DNA of 64,000 nucleotides from Microbotryum silenes-acaulis (lineage: Eukaryota > Basidiomycota > Microbotryomycetes > Microbotryales > Microbotryaceae): contig QPFY01000007.1 in NCBI GenBank assembly GCA_003665825.1, positions 1 to 64,000 of the forward strand, given 5' to 3'. Shown one piece after another: positions 13,101 through 24,883 of this stretch (positions within the stretch are counted from its first letter, which is position 1; every line of letters begins with the position of its first letter). Both the position numbers and the translations under genes were made by a program. The notes beneath the pieces are model-generated. The model was not told where the DNA came from. It saw nothing but the letters and a program-made list of their open reading frames with translations, and searched no databases.

Positions 13101-16100
13101 TCTGTGTGCTGGGAGCTTGTCGCAAGAGAAACCGGGGGATGGCAATGCGCGAACTCGGATGTGGGCTATGCGAGCGTGTGAGCGAGTCGGTGCGAAGTTT
13201 CATTCGAGGAAGCGTTCCCATTCCAGGTCTTCCGTGACCAACGATCTGCAGTACGCGGTGACACGGCATAGCTTGGTCTCATCAGCATGGGGTGCAAGTC
13301 GCAAGTGAGAGCTAAGATCGAAACAGCTCACGGTGGGCGGTCTGAGCAAGTCGTCCGAGGTCGAGCAGTTCCGGTCGCGATGGCTCAAGTGAGCAATCGA
13401 CATAGCCCGGACGCAACTGTGGGTATCTTGGAGCTTCTTATCGAGTCGTTCCAATTGGGGAGGGTGAGGATGTTGCAGTTGCTAAACGGTGTCATGCTTG
13501 CCTTAGCCGGCTCCAGGTGACACGCCATGTGCCGGGTCGAGTAGGGTCGAGCCGCATGTACCGGGCAAGTGATGTTTCACCATGGCAGCAAGGCGTTGCG
13601 TCGTCGTGTCTTCGTGCAGTGAAAGAAAGACGAGTCGAGTCGAGTGGTACGAGGATCGGCGAATGTCGAGTCTTGGGTGGCCGAGGCAGCAGCGGCAAAG
13701 ATACGAGCTTGCACCATCGTCGAATCGCACCGAGTTGAGTTTTGAGGTCAGGGCCGATCGAGAGGAGGTCGAGGTCGAGCAAAGCAAGCTTCGCCGGAAA
13801 AGTATCGATCCTCAATTGGAAAGAGTCGACAATCATTCATTCGTGAGAGCCAAAAACGGATTCGAGCGAGTTGGAGTTTAAAGAGTCGAGTTAAGCGCAG
13901 GCCGGAATCTGAGACCTGGTGGAGCGAAATAAAAGTCAGACATAAGCAAGAGGGCACAGACTTGCAACACGAGGTGTGGAAGAAGGGAAGACCTTCAGGT
14001 TGAAGGCATGCACTAACCTTTCGGACGTTTGCTCGCTTTGTGACTGCCAAACGAGTTCGTTTGCACCCAGCGAGGTGAGTGTAAGCTGCGAAGCGAGAGA
14101 TGGAGCACCATGCGACGCCGATCGCAGTCCATGACCGCATGACCAGGGTTGCTGAAGCGTGTACGAACGTGCAACTTGCAGAGATGGGATGGTGATCGCC
14201 CGTATCAAGCTGGTCGAGCCAATCTTTGAAATCGATTGAGAGTGCGAAGGATCGTCACGGTCCGATGCCGAAATCGAGCGCCGAGTGGTCCGGAGAAGCC
14301 CGAGTCGGGACTTTATCCTTCGACGTGCACAACGTAATAAGGAGTTCGAGTAAGATGTGAAGCAATGAGGAGGTGTTCCGTGGCACATCTCGGGAGCTTT
14401 GCCGTGAAGTCGATCGGGCGGAGCGATCGACGAGGTCGAAAGTCAGCGTGCAAGTCCGGTCGAATTAACCGGCAAGGAAGACGAGCGGGCATGTGGGATG
14501 TTGAGGTGCCATGAGGTGAAACGTAGCGCTCTGTGGTTTGGACAAATGACTCGACGAGCCGGACCACGCGGGCCGGCGATTGAGTGAGTCGCGGCGGGGT
14601 CGAGACAGGGTGATAGTGCTTGAGGCAATGCGGGTCTCCCATCTCGACATTGACGCACTCGTGCTTCAAACTGGTGGCGAGAGGTACCGAGGGATGGTGA
14701 TCTGCGGGCTCGAATGCTGGGCGTGCGAGCTTGTAAGCATCGCTACGAAGTTCCGTTCGAAGGAGCGCTCCTAGTCCGGGTCGTTCGTGACCAACGGTCT
14801 ACACTGTGCAGTGACGCGACAGATCTTGATCGCATCAGCAAAGAGTGCAAGTCGCAAGCGAGGGCTCCGATCGGATGGTTCACTGTGCCCTGTGGGCGGT
14901 CTGAGCCCGTCGTCGGTGGTCGAGCACGTGATCCGGTCATGACGGCTGTCAGAAAGGAAGGGCTGTCGATGTTCGAAGTATCGTCGAGTTAAAGCTCGAG
15001 TTGATCGAGCGAGGTCGAGTGGCGATTCGGGCAGGGTGGCCACATCGAGGCGGACCCATGTCAGTTGGTGCTTGATCGTCCATCGAGTAGTGCTCGATCG
15101 TCGCTTCGGTATAACCGGAGCAGGTTGCCTGGGAGATGGACGGGTCCAGCTGATCATCGGAGTGCCGAACGGTTCGAGCCGAGACGAAGCTGCTCGATGA
15201 AATGGCTCGAGTGGGGAGCCAGCCAAAAAGAGCGCCGAAGAGTCAAGCTGATCCCAAGAAAATGACAGAACTCGGGTCGAGCGAAGTCGTATTGGCGATC
15301 GTAGTATTGAATCACAAGCTCGTGGCATGGGGTGGGGGCGATGTTTGAGCAAGTCGGTGCGAAGCTGAGGATGGCGACGTGCGAGTCGGATTTAGCGCGC
15401 CAAAAATGTCGGGGCAATGCTGTGTTTCAGTGTTTGGAACGGCGTCAGTATTGAAGGGACTCGAGACGATGGAGACCCGGGTTGGAGAGGAGAGCATACC
15501 AGACTGGGGTCCTCATTGATCGAGCTAATCCGCCGGTGTGGATGCGAAGATCACGGGATAGTGTCGAGCAGGGTGCGGCGACACAGAACAAGATGAGGTG
15601 AGGTGAATCGTATCGATAGGTGAATTGCCATAGGATTCGAGAATGGGGCGATCGTGGGGTCGGCGCTCATGATGAGTAGGTCAGGTCAGTTGATAACAAT
15701 GAGTCTATGGCGATCGAGCACGAGTGCGGTGGAAGGTCGACGGTTGAGGCGGTCGAGGAAGCCACCGCTAGGGGCGAACGAGTTGTTCCTTCGCACGTCG
15801 TGGTGATGGGATGAGCACGGACGGGGCGGGGGCGAGATCGGGCGGAAGAGGTTTGTCAGTTCGGTCGGTTGATCGGTCGATCGGACCGAGGGTCGATGAT
15901 GGGTGCGAAGCTTCGGACGGGCATCGATCAAATGGTCGCCGAGTCGAGCAACAGATGTTCCGACAAACTCCGAGCTTGCCACGTCGGTGAGACTCGTCGA
16001 AGAGACCCGATGTGACAGCGAGTGATTGCATTCGAGCGATCGGTCGACGTTGACGACGCGAGTGAACGGTGAACGATGTGGGGGTGGCCGAGGTGATCCT

Positions 16101-16739
16101 CACAGGCCGACAGTGCGGCAATGTGGGTCGAGTGATGTGTACATCGATGCGAGGCCTCAGGAAGGGGGACAATCATGTTGATGTTACTGATGAGGACGTG
16201 GCATTGTGATCGCAGAGTATGGTCGTACAACTCACAGAGCGGTTCGGTGCGAAGCTCGGATGCCAGCGCGTCGGCCAACGCGCGATCTAAACTAGAGTGC
16301 TGAGCAGCAAAGACAAACATGAGGTGAGCGGATGGGGTGTGAGCTGGAAAGTATCTGAGTGAAGTACTCACCACACTCATCGGTCGGGTTACGAGAGGGC
16401 GAACGGGGCGATCGAGGCGATTGGGTGACCGAGCACGTGTCCGACCGAGGACGCTCGAGCGATGCATCGACGTAGTTAGTACGCTGCTGAAAGTGACCAC
16501 GTCCTTTCAGATCAACCTGCTCAGCGTATCTTGCTGAAGATGACGATGTTGGAGTCGTTGATAGTCGTGTCGTGCGACGTCGCACCGTGCCCGCATCAGC
16601 CCGCACGAAGGGACACTGCGAGCGTCCGTCGAGAGTGGCCGAGCTGCATCTTGCCGATTGGGTGATGTGGGGAGAGCGTTGTGGTGTAGTGGGATCAGAG
16701 CCGAGTCGGGTCAACTGGGCGAGTGAGTGGTGTGAGTGA
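10152..16739. repeat. Subtelomeric long repeat, unit 3
   Basis: The longest tandem unit, 6588 bp between anchors. The extra length comes from an additional internal module: the segment with the ATTGAGAGTGCGAAGGATCG signature occurs near 12685 and again near 14234, whereas units 1 and 2 have one such signature. The latter half (about 13880-16600) is nearly the same as 2240-5090. No credible gene seen. Confidence 0.85.
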
Positions 16740-17488
16740 GCGGGGAGAGGGAAAGGAGTGTTGGCGCGCGCGAATCTGAAGTCGAGCGGTTGGCTGACTG
16801 ACCTCGGCTGAACTCGGCTGAACTCAGGCGGGACTCGGCGACGGAAAGCTTATTAGGCGCGCTCGGCCGAGAGATCCGACGGTCTCCGATTTGCTCGAGT
16901 CCACTCGACCTGTTGCACTTCAAGACTCGAAGATCGAACAGGGATCCGAGGGAACTTCAAGGCTAGACAGTGCGAGTACCTCCGAACTCGGTGCGAGGAC
17001 CCGGGCGAGTCGGCCGGCGGCGTCCGCGGCAAAAAGGTCGACCGGTCCAGGTCACTGAGCACACTCGTACACTCATCAATCTTTTACTCAAACGCTATTT
17101 CCAAAATGTGTACGAGGTGCGTCGGAATCTTTGAGGGCAAACACATCTAATCCGGGAGCAGGTCGTTGGTCCGATTACTCGGAGTCGAGATGAGTCATCG
17201 ATGGGAGACGAGAACCGCGGGCGTGTCCTGGAAGCGCATCTCAGTCTCTCGCAGACCGCAATGCTGTGAAATGCATGAAGAGATGAGTTGAGCTCTCAAG
17301 TGGTAGCTGGCGGCGTGGATACAGTTTGAGAGCTGGCTTTCTCCAACAGATCGTCGGTGAAAGCTCGCTGCGGTCAGCACTTCGTTTGCGGACAAGTTCG
17401 GTCGCTTTCGACGATGATCGCAATCCTCTGTTAGGTCGATCTGACGACTTTTTCTCGGTACAGAACCATTCGTTTGAAATAGTAAAGG

Positions 17489-18168
17489 GATATGGTGATG
17501 GCGCGGAGAAGATCGTCCAGTTAACACTGTCGGCAAAAAGGCTCGATGGTCGCCGAGCCGGCGAGAGACAAGTAAGGAGTAATCGACTCATTCTCGCAGC
17601 CCCATCCGGCAGATAGATGTTTCCCACTCTCAGAACACTCAAAAATCCGAATATAGTCGTCCATACGCGTGCAGTGCTAGATTGCGGTCCTGTTGAGGCA
17701 GTATTTTCATCAGGACCGGTCTTCGAGATCACAAAGCCAAAGTGATCCCGCAGCACCCATGATCTAGGTCGATGTAGTCCTTTCCAACAGGTCATTGCTG
17801 CAAGCCATATACCTTGCATCGAAGCATAGATATGGTGATGGCGCGGAGAAGATCGTCCAGTTAGCACTGTCGGCAAAAAGGCTCGATGGTTGCCGAGCCG
17901 AGAGACAAGTAAGGAGTAATCGGCTCATTCTCGCAGCCCCATCCGGCAGATAGATGTTTCCCACTCTCAGAACACTCAAAAATTCGAATATAGTCGTCCA
18001 TACGCGTGCAGTGCTAGATTGCGGTCCTGTTGAGGCAGTATTTTCATCGGGACCGGTCTTCGAGATCACAAAGCCAAAGTGATCCCGCAGCACACAGGAT
18101 CTAGGTCGATGTGGTCCTTTCCAACAGGTCATTGCTGCAAGCCATATACCTTGCATCGAAGCATGTTG
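17489..18168. repeat. 340-bp tandem duplication inside unit 4
   Basis: The segment beginning GATATGGTGATGGCGCGGAG occurs at 17489 and again at 17829, giving a 340-bp period. The homologous place in unit 2 (about 6046-6390) has it once. The second copy is joined within a TTGCATCGAAGCAT context that also ends the first copy, consistent with slippage or unequal exchange. A few differences separate the copies (for example a 3-nt difference near 17901). Confidence 0.85.
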
Positions 18169-18743
18169 CAAGCTACAGGAATACTTTTGAGACAGCTATC
18201 ACATGGTGTTCACTGTGTTGGAGTCACTTTCGAGTGCTGATTTGGAGTTGAAAAGTCGCGCAAGGAGGTCGGCCGGCTCTCGATCGCGCAAACTCGACTC
18301 CTTTACTTTTCGCTGGTCGATCGGATAGTGATCTTCGACACTCGAAGGAGGACTTTCTTAATGTAATTTTTCAATCTTGACGGAAGAATCCATGGGGTAC
18401 TTTGCGGTGTCAAAGCATACTTTCAGTCATGATCGTCGGTGAGGGATGCGGGTCGCAGAAGTTCGACTTTGCGTGAAAGCCGAGGAAGCCCCTCGCTGTC
18501 GAATCACGGCATACCTCTGCAAGCAGCTGTTCTTCACACTTGTTTACTTGCTAAAGCCGGAAAGAGGCTATAGTAAAAGGCTAGGGATGCGAGTGCAAGG
18601 TTGAAGCCCACTCTAAACGGACCGCGGCAGGTCAGCTCGGTCGGCAGCAGCGACGAGCAAGCATGAGCGACGAATACGATCAATCCAGTGATTCACTGTG
18701 ACGTACTCCGATGTAGGTTTGATTGATTTCAGCAGGTTGGTAG

Positions 18744-19012
18744 TATTAGAAGTCTGGATCCCGACTCAAGCAGTTGAGTACGAGCGCAAGATAGAGGATG
18801 GAAGATAGATGGAGAAGGAAGAGAGACGAGCGCCCGCAGGGCGCGCGACTTCAACCGAATCCGACGTGTCAACCGGAACTCAATCAGGCGCTGGGATCTG
18901 GCAGGCACAGAACGACGAATTGAGGAGAGATGAAGCTAGCTAGTACGAATGAAGTAGGGGCATGGAAGTGAATAGTATCAAGAGATAATAAGGTATGATT
19001 GGATTCTTGACA
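18744..19012. mobile_element. Solo-LTR-like insertion with 5-bp target duplication
   Basis: A 269-bp segment absent from the other repeat units interrupts the conserved GGTTGGTAG...TTCAGCACTC context. It is flanked on both sides by GGTAG (18739-18743 and 19013-19017). Its ends read TATTAGAAG and TTCTTGACA, an imperfect terminal inverted match; the end is the usual CA and the start is TA where TG is standard. Length, target duplication and ends fit a solo LTR, perhaps of Ty1/copia type, but no internal coding sequence is present to assign a superfamily. Confidence 0.7.
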
Positions 19013-22000
19013 GGTAGTTCAGCACTCATGTCGGATTTGAGACAAGAACCTTTCATTGAGGTCGTTTGCGGCAGAACCATGTCCGAGGCCGCAGGAAAAC
19101 CCGGCAAGAATGGCTCAAGAAGATCCAAAGGTTCTCAGACACGCACATATGAGCGCAAAGAGTGAATGGTATTGCATCAAAGAGCACATACTCGATTATG
19201 CGTACGTCACAAATGCAGGGAAAGAGGTGAAACGAGCAGACGTTGCTCGAGCAGTTGAGCAAAGAGTCAAGGTGGTTCTTCGTTCTCAATGTCAAGGCGA
19301 GCGGGCAGGGCGCTAGGTTGCCTAGAAGAAAATTCGGATGGTTGAAGAAGCCTCCTCACACACCTCATCGGCAAATGTCGAGTTTTGGGTGGCGGAGGCA
19401 GCAGCGGAAAAGATGAGAGCTTGCATGTGCTTCGATGAGCGATCTGTCGCACCGAGTTGAGTTTGAGGTCGGGGGCGAGTGAGAGAACGAAGTCGAGCAA
19501 AGCAGGTCTCGCTGGAAAAATCTCAATTCTCAATCGGAAAGAGTTGACAATCATTCATTCATGAGAGCTGGACACGGTATCCAGCGAGTCGAAGCTTAAA
19601 GAGTCGAGTTAAGCGCAGGCCGGAATCTGAGACCTGGTGGAGCAAACGAAAGTCAAATATAAGCAAGAGGACACAGAATTGCAACACGCGGTGTGGACGA
19701 ACGGAACACCTTCAGTTTAAAAGCACTCACTGACCTTAAAGACGTTTGCTCGTGAATTAAACGCCAAACGAGTTCGTGGACCGCAAGCGGGGTGAGTGCA
19801 AGAAGCGAAGCGAGTAGAGACGGAGCACCATGCGACACGATCGCAGTCCTCGACCGCATGACCAGGGTTGCTGACGCGTGTACGAACGTGCATGTCGCAG
19901 AGTTGGTATGGTGATCGCACGTATCCAGCTGGTCGAGCGAATCGCCGAGGTCGATGGAGAGTGCGAAGGATCGTCACGGTCCGACGCCGAATTCGAGCGC
20001 CGAAGGGTCCGGAGAAGCCCGAGTCCTGGCTGCATGCAGTAACGTGCGCAACGGAGGATGGACTTCGAGTAAGATGTGAAGCAATGAGGAGTGTTCCATG
20101 GAACATCTCGAGAGTTTTGCGGAGAAGTCGCTCGGTCGGAGTGATCGACGAGGTTGAGAGTCAGCACGCAAGTCCGGTCAACTTGAATGGCGAGAGAGGC
20201 ATGTGAGATATTGAGGTACCATGGGTGAAGCGTAGACGGTCTGGGATGCCTTGACAAGCTGGATGACGAGGGCAGGCGATTGAGCAATTCGCACGCGGCG
20301 GCTTGAAAGCTGCTGGGCGTGCAAGGATCTCCGGCGGACCTCCGTGGCAAGAAGGCCGAAACTAGTCTGCGTGCTGGACCTTGTCGCAAGAGAAACCGAG
20401 GGATGGTAATGCACTAACTCGGATGTGTGCCGTGCGAGCGTGGGAGCGCAGTGCGAAGCTCCATTCGAGGGAGCGCTCCCATTCCAGGTCTTCCGTGACC
20501 AACGATCTGCAGTACGCGGTGACACGGCATATCTCCGTCTCATCAGCAAGGAGTGCAAGTCGCAAGCAAGGGCTCAGATCGAAACAGCTCACTGTCGGCG
20601 GTCTGAGCGAGTCGTCCGAGGTCGAGCAGTTCCGGTCGCGATGGCTCGAGTGAGCAATCGACATAGCCCGGACGCAACTGTAGCTACCTTCGAGCTCGTT
20701 ATCGAGTCGTTCCAATTGGGGATGGTGAGGGTGTGTTCCCCTTGCCTTAGCCGATTCCGGGTCACACATCAAGGGCCGGGTCGGGTAAGGTCGAGCCGCA
20801 AGTACCGAGCAAGTGACGTCTCGGCATGACGGCAAAGCGTTGCGTCGTCGTGTCTTCATGCAGTGAAAGAAAGTCGAGTCGAGTCGAGTGGTACGAGGAT
20901 CGGCGAATGACAAGTGGGCGAGGCAGCAGCGGCAAAGATGAGAGCTTACACGCTCCTCAACGAACGGTCGCACCGAGTTGAGTTTTGAGGTCAGGGTCGA
21001 GCGAGAGGAGATCGAGGTCGAGCAAAGCAAGCTTCGCCAGGAGATTGTCGATCCCAATTGGAAATGGTGGACGATCTTTCTTCCGGGAGACGCACTGGAA
21101 ACGGTTGGGAGCAAATGGGAGTCCAAAGAGTCGACTTGAGCGCAGGCAGAAATCTGAGACCCGGTGGAGCAAATCAAAAGTCAAACATGAGCAAGACTGC
21201 ACATACTTGCAACGCGAGGTGTGGAGGAAGATTATGCCTTCAGGTTGAAAGCACTCACTGACCTTTCGGACGTTTGCTCGCTTAGTAACTGCCGAGCAAT
21301 TTCGTCGAAACCCTGGGAGGTGAGTGCAAGAAGCGAAGCGAGAGGAGGTGGAGCGCCATGCGACGCCGATCGCAGTCCATGACCGCATGACCAGACTTTC
21401 AGAAGCGTGTACGAACGTGCAAATCGGAGAGGTGGGATGCTGATCGCACGTAACAAGCTGGTCGAGCGAAGCGCCGAGGTCGATTGAGAGTGCGAAAAAT
21501 CGTCACAGTTCGAGGCCCAATTCGAGCGATCCGAAGAAGTTCGAGTCGTGTCTTGACGCTTCAACCTGCGCAACGTAGGATGGAGGTCGAGTAAAATGTG
21601 AAGCGACGAGGTGTTCCGTGGCGAATCTCGACAGTTTTGCCCGAAAGTCAATTGGATGATGCGATCGACGAGCTTGAAAGCCAGCGTGCAAGTCCAATCA
21701 AGTTGAATGGCGAGGAAGGCGAGCTGGAATGTGGTATATTTATAGCGACGAGTTGAGACGTAGTGACTTGGGACGAATGAATCGATGAGCTGGCTGACAA
21801 GCGCGGGAGGTTGAGTAAGTCGCGGGCGGTTGAGACGGAGTGAAAGTGCTCGAGCCGATGCAGGTCTCGGATCTCGACATCGACGAAATCAGTCGGGTCG
21901 TGCATCACATGTTCCAACAAACCCTGAGCTTGCCGCGTCGATGACACTCTTCGATTCGAAGAAAGACATGTGACAGCGAGTGATTGCACTCGTGCGATTG

Positions 22001-22845
22001 GTCAATCTTGTCGACGAGAGTGAACGATGTGGGGGTGGCGGAGGAGGTGATTGCATTCGTGTGATGGGTTGAAGTTGACGACGCGAAGTGGGCGATGTGG
22101 GGGTGGCGGAGGAGATCGTCACCGGTCGATAGTGGTGTTCGGGGTGCGGCGATGTGGGTCGAGTGACATATGCATCGATTCGAGACCTGGAGAAGGGTGA
22201 GCGTCTCCTCGATGGAGCTGATGTGGGTTGGGCATTGTGATCGCAGAATATGGTTGTACAAGTCACAGAGCGGTTCGGTGCGAAGCTCGGATGCCAGCGC
22301 GTTGGCCAACGCGCAATCTGAACTAGTGTGGTGAGCAGCAAAGACAAACATGAGGTGAGCGAATCGAACGAGAGCTGAGGACTATCTGAATGAAGGGCTC
22401 ACCACACTCATGGGTCGAGTAGCTTGTGGGCGATTGGGGTGATCGAGGCGGTGCGCTGACTGGGCACATGTCCGACCGAGGACGCTCGAGCGATGCATCG
22501 ACGTAGTTAGTACGCTGCTGAAAGTGACCACGCCCTCTCGTATCGATCTGCCCATCGTATCGTGCCGAAGACGCGATGTCGGAGTTGTTGATCGTCGTGT
22601 CGTGCGACGTCGCACCGTGCCCGCGTGAGCCCGCACAAAGGCACACGTCGAGCGTCCGTCGAGAGTGATCGAGCTGCATCTTGCCGATTGGGTGATGTGG
22701 GGAGAGCGTTATGGTGTAGTGGTTTCAGAGCTGAGTCGAGTCGGGTCGGGCGAGTGAGTGGGGAGAGGGAAAGGAGCGTTGGCGCGCGCGCTGAAGTCGA
22801 CTCGGACGGGCCTCAGACGAGGCCACAACGACTAGTAAAATTGAG

Positions 22846-22989
22846 TATACTGAAAAAACAACGCAGAATAGGACAAATCAAGCCTATATAAGCCAGCTGT
22901 GATCGTGACAGAGTTGCAATAAACTTATCAACGTCTACAAGTCCTCAAGTCTGCCGTGGCTCAGCTCTAGCGATACGCCGAAGCCCGAA
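22846..22989 (+). promoter_or_regulatory. TATA/AATAAA-bearing segment, promoter- or LTR-like
   Basis: Unlike the surrounding repeats, this AT-richer stretch holds a good TATA element (TATATAA, 22885-22891) followed 27 nt later by AATAAA (22918-22923). That arrangement is typical of an LTR U3-R segment and could also serve as a promoter. The first ATG downstream is at 22990, the start of the open frame that runs through the 84-bp array. The segment is not repeated in front of the related junction sequences at 34.6 and 49.8 kb. Confidence 0.4.
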
Positions 22990-24519
22990 ATGGGTTTCCC
23001 ATTTCGGATCCGATCTCGGTTCAGCGCTCGGGGCTCAGGCTTACTCGGTGCACGGGGTTTCACGCTGCAATGCCATCTCGCAATGCACGAGCAATTCCCC
23101 GTGCACTTCGATTTGGCGGTTTTTGACTTGTGCCGCCCTTCAGCGTCGAAAAAGTGGATTTCAGCGGTGCACGAGCAATTGACCGTGCACCTCGATTTGG
23201 CGGTTTTTGACCCGTGCCGCCCTTCAGCGTCGAAAAAGTGGATTTCAGCGGTGCACGAGCAATTGACCGTGCACCTCGATTTGGCGGTTTTTGACCCGTG
23301 CCGCCCTTCAGAGTCGAAAAAGTGGATTTCAGCGGTGCACGAGCAATTGACCGTGCACCTCGATTTGACGGTTTTTGACGTGTGCCGCCCTTCAGCGTCG
23401 AAAAAGTGGATTTCAGCGGTGCACGAGCAATTGACCGTGCACCTCGATTTGGCGGTTTTTGACCCGTGCCGCCCTTCAGAGTCGAAAAAGTGGATTTCAG
23501 CGGTGCACGAGCAATTGACCGTGCACCTCGATTTGACGGTTTTTGACGTGTGCCGCCCTTCAGCGTCGAAAAAGTGGATTTCAGCGGTGCACGAGCAATT
23601 GACCGTGCACCTCGATTTGGCGGTTTTTGACCCGTGCCGCCCTTCAGCGTCGAAAAAGTGGATTTCAGCGGTGCACGAGCAATTGACCGTGCACCTCGAT
23701 TTGGCGGTTTTTGACCCGTGCCGCCCTTCAGCGTCGAAAAAGTGGATTTCAGCGGTGCACGAGCAATTGACCGTGCACCTCGATTTGGCGGTTTTTGACC
23801 CGTGCCGCCCTTCAGAGTCGAAAAAGTGGATTTCAGCGGTGCACGAGCAATTGACCGTGCACCTCGATTTGACGGTTTTTGACGTGTGCCGCCCTTCAGC
23901 GTCGAAAAAGTGGATTTCAGCGGTGCACGAGCAATTGACCGTGCACCTCGATTTGGCGGTTTTTGACCCGTGCCGCCCTTCAGAGTCGAAAAAGTGGATT
24001 TCAGCGGTGCACGAGCAATTGACCGTGCACCTCGATTTGACGGTTTTTGACGTGTGCCGCCCTTCAGCGTCGAAAAAGTGGATTTCAGCGGTGCACGAGC
24101 AATTGACCGTGCACCTCGATTTGACGGTTTTGCCGAAAAAGTGGATTTCAGCAGTGCACGAGCAATTGACCGTGCACCTCGATTTGGCGGTTTTTGACCC
24201 GTGCCGCCCTTCAGAGTCGAAAAAGTGGATTTCAGCAGTGCACGAGCAATTGACCGTGCACCTCGATTTGACGGTTTTTGACCCGTGCCGCCCTTCAGAG
24301 TCGAAAAAGTGGATTTCAGCAGTGCACGAGCAATTGACCGTGCACCTCGATTTGACGGTTTTGCCAAATAACTGGATTTCAGCAGTGCACGAGCAATTTC
24401 CCCTGCACTGTCAATTTTCATTTTCACTGGGAATTTGGGGTTCTATTCCAAAATGTATCCCGGAATTGGGCTGTACCCCACCTATGGTACCTATATACTC
24501 AGGTGACGTGCTCGCTTAG
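22990..24519 (+). CDS. Open frame of 28-residue tandem repeats (coding status uncertain)
   Basis: A 509-codon frame opens with ATG about 100 bp after a TATA box. It has a short leader (MG-x-x-FRIRSRFSA-x-GSGLLG), then about 16 copies of a 28-residue repeat with the core VHEQLTVHLDL, a variable VFDPC/VFDVC part and SKKWISA, then a tail containing SFSLGI. Because the DNA period is 84 bp, a multiple of three, long frames are automatic on both strands; a 455-codon frame runs antisense (23060-24427). In favour of coding: the shorter relative at 49816 keeps the same ATG, the same leader frame and the same SFSLGI end. No signal peptide, membrane segment or known domain. I favour a satellite carrying fortuitous frames. 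Confidence 0.25.
   Translation: MGFPFRIRSRFSARGSGLLGARGFTLQCHLAMHEQFPVHFDLAVFDLCRPSASKKWISAVHEQLTVHLDLAVFDPCRPSASKKWISAVHEQLTVHLDLAVFDPCRPSESKKWISAVHEQLTVHLDLTVFDVCRPSASKKWISAVHEQLTVHLDLAVFDPCRPSESKKWISAVHEQLTVHLDLTVFDVCRPSASKKWISAVHEQLTVHLDLAVFDPCRPSASKKWISAVHEQLTVHLDLAVFDPCRPSASKKWISAVHEQLTVHLDLAVFDPCRPSESKKWISAVHEQLTVHLDLTVFDVCRPSASKKWISAVHEQLTVHLDLAVFDPCRPSESKKWISAVHEQLTVHLDLTVFDVCRPSASKKWISAVHEQLTVHLDLTVLPKKWISAVHEQLTVHLDLAVFDPCRPSESKKWISAVHEQLTVHLDLTVFDPCRPSESKKWISAVHEQLTVHLDLTVLPNNWISAVHEQFPLHCQFSFSLGIWGSIPKCIPELGCTPPMVPIYSGDVLA
23079..24411. repeat. 84-bp minisatellite array, about 16 copies
   Basis: Head-to-tail 84-bp units, each with the inverted repeat GGTGCAC-(12 nt)-GTGCACC around CAATTG. 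Two main variants differ at a few sites (GGCGG...GACCCGTG and GACGG...GACGTGTG) and alternate in places, forming a 168-bp higher-order unit. Two copies are internally shortened (near 24130 and 24360). The outermost copies are more diverged, as is usual for arrays that turn over from the middle. Confidence 0.95.
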
Positions 24520-24520
24520 T

Positions 24521-24883
24521 ACATGCCAAACGAGTTTGTCGACACCAAGCGAGGTGACTTGCAAGAAGAAGCGAAGCGAGAGGATATGGAACACCGCCGT
24601 GCGTCGCTGAGCGCAGTCCACGACCAAATGACCAAGCTTGCTGCCGCGTGTATGATCGTGCAACTTGCATATGTGGGATGCTGATCGTACGTATCAAGCT
24701 GGTCGAGCGAATCGCCGAGATCGATTGAGAGTGCGAATGATCGTCACGGTCCAACGCCGAATGGTGTGGACTCGGAGAAGCCCGAGTCGTGACTGTATGA
24801 TCCAACGTGTGCACCATAGGATCGATTTCGAGTAAGATATGAAGCAATGAGGTGGTGTTGTGTGGCCAATCTCGAGAGGTCAG
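24521..24883. repeat. Subtelomeric repeat fragment
   Basis: A detached piece of the long repeat, matching the modules near 7700-8050 and 46550-46870 (GCGAATCGCCGAGATCGATT and neighbours). It starts right after the minisatellite tail and stops at about 24883, where unique sequence begins. No gene seen. Confidence 0.8.

Larger units (their letters stand above)
16740..22757. repeat. Subtelomeric long repeat, unit 4
   Basis: The last unit of the uninterrupted array, 6018 bp. It resembles unit 2 at its start and carries a 340-bp duplication and a 269-bp LTR-like insertion (separate entries). At its inner end the anchor (22758) is followed by sequence not found after the anchors of units 1-4. No credible gene seen. 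Confidence 0.85.

Noticed and set aside
23079..24411. CRISPR-like array
   Set aside because: Units are contiguous 84-bp repeats without unique spacers, in a eukaryotic context; it is a minisatellite.
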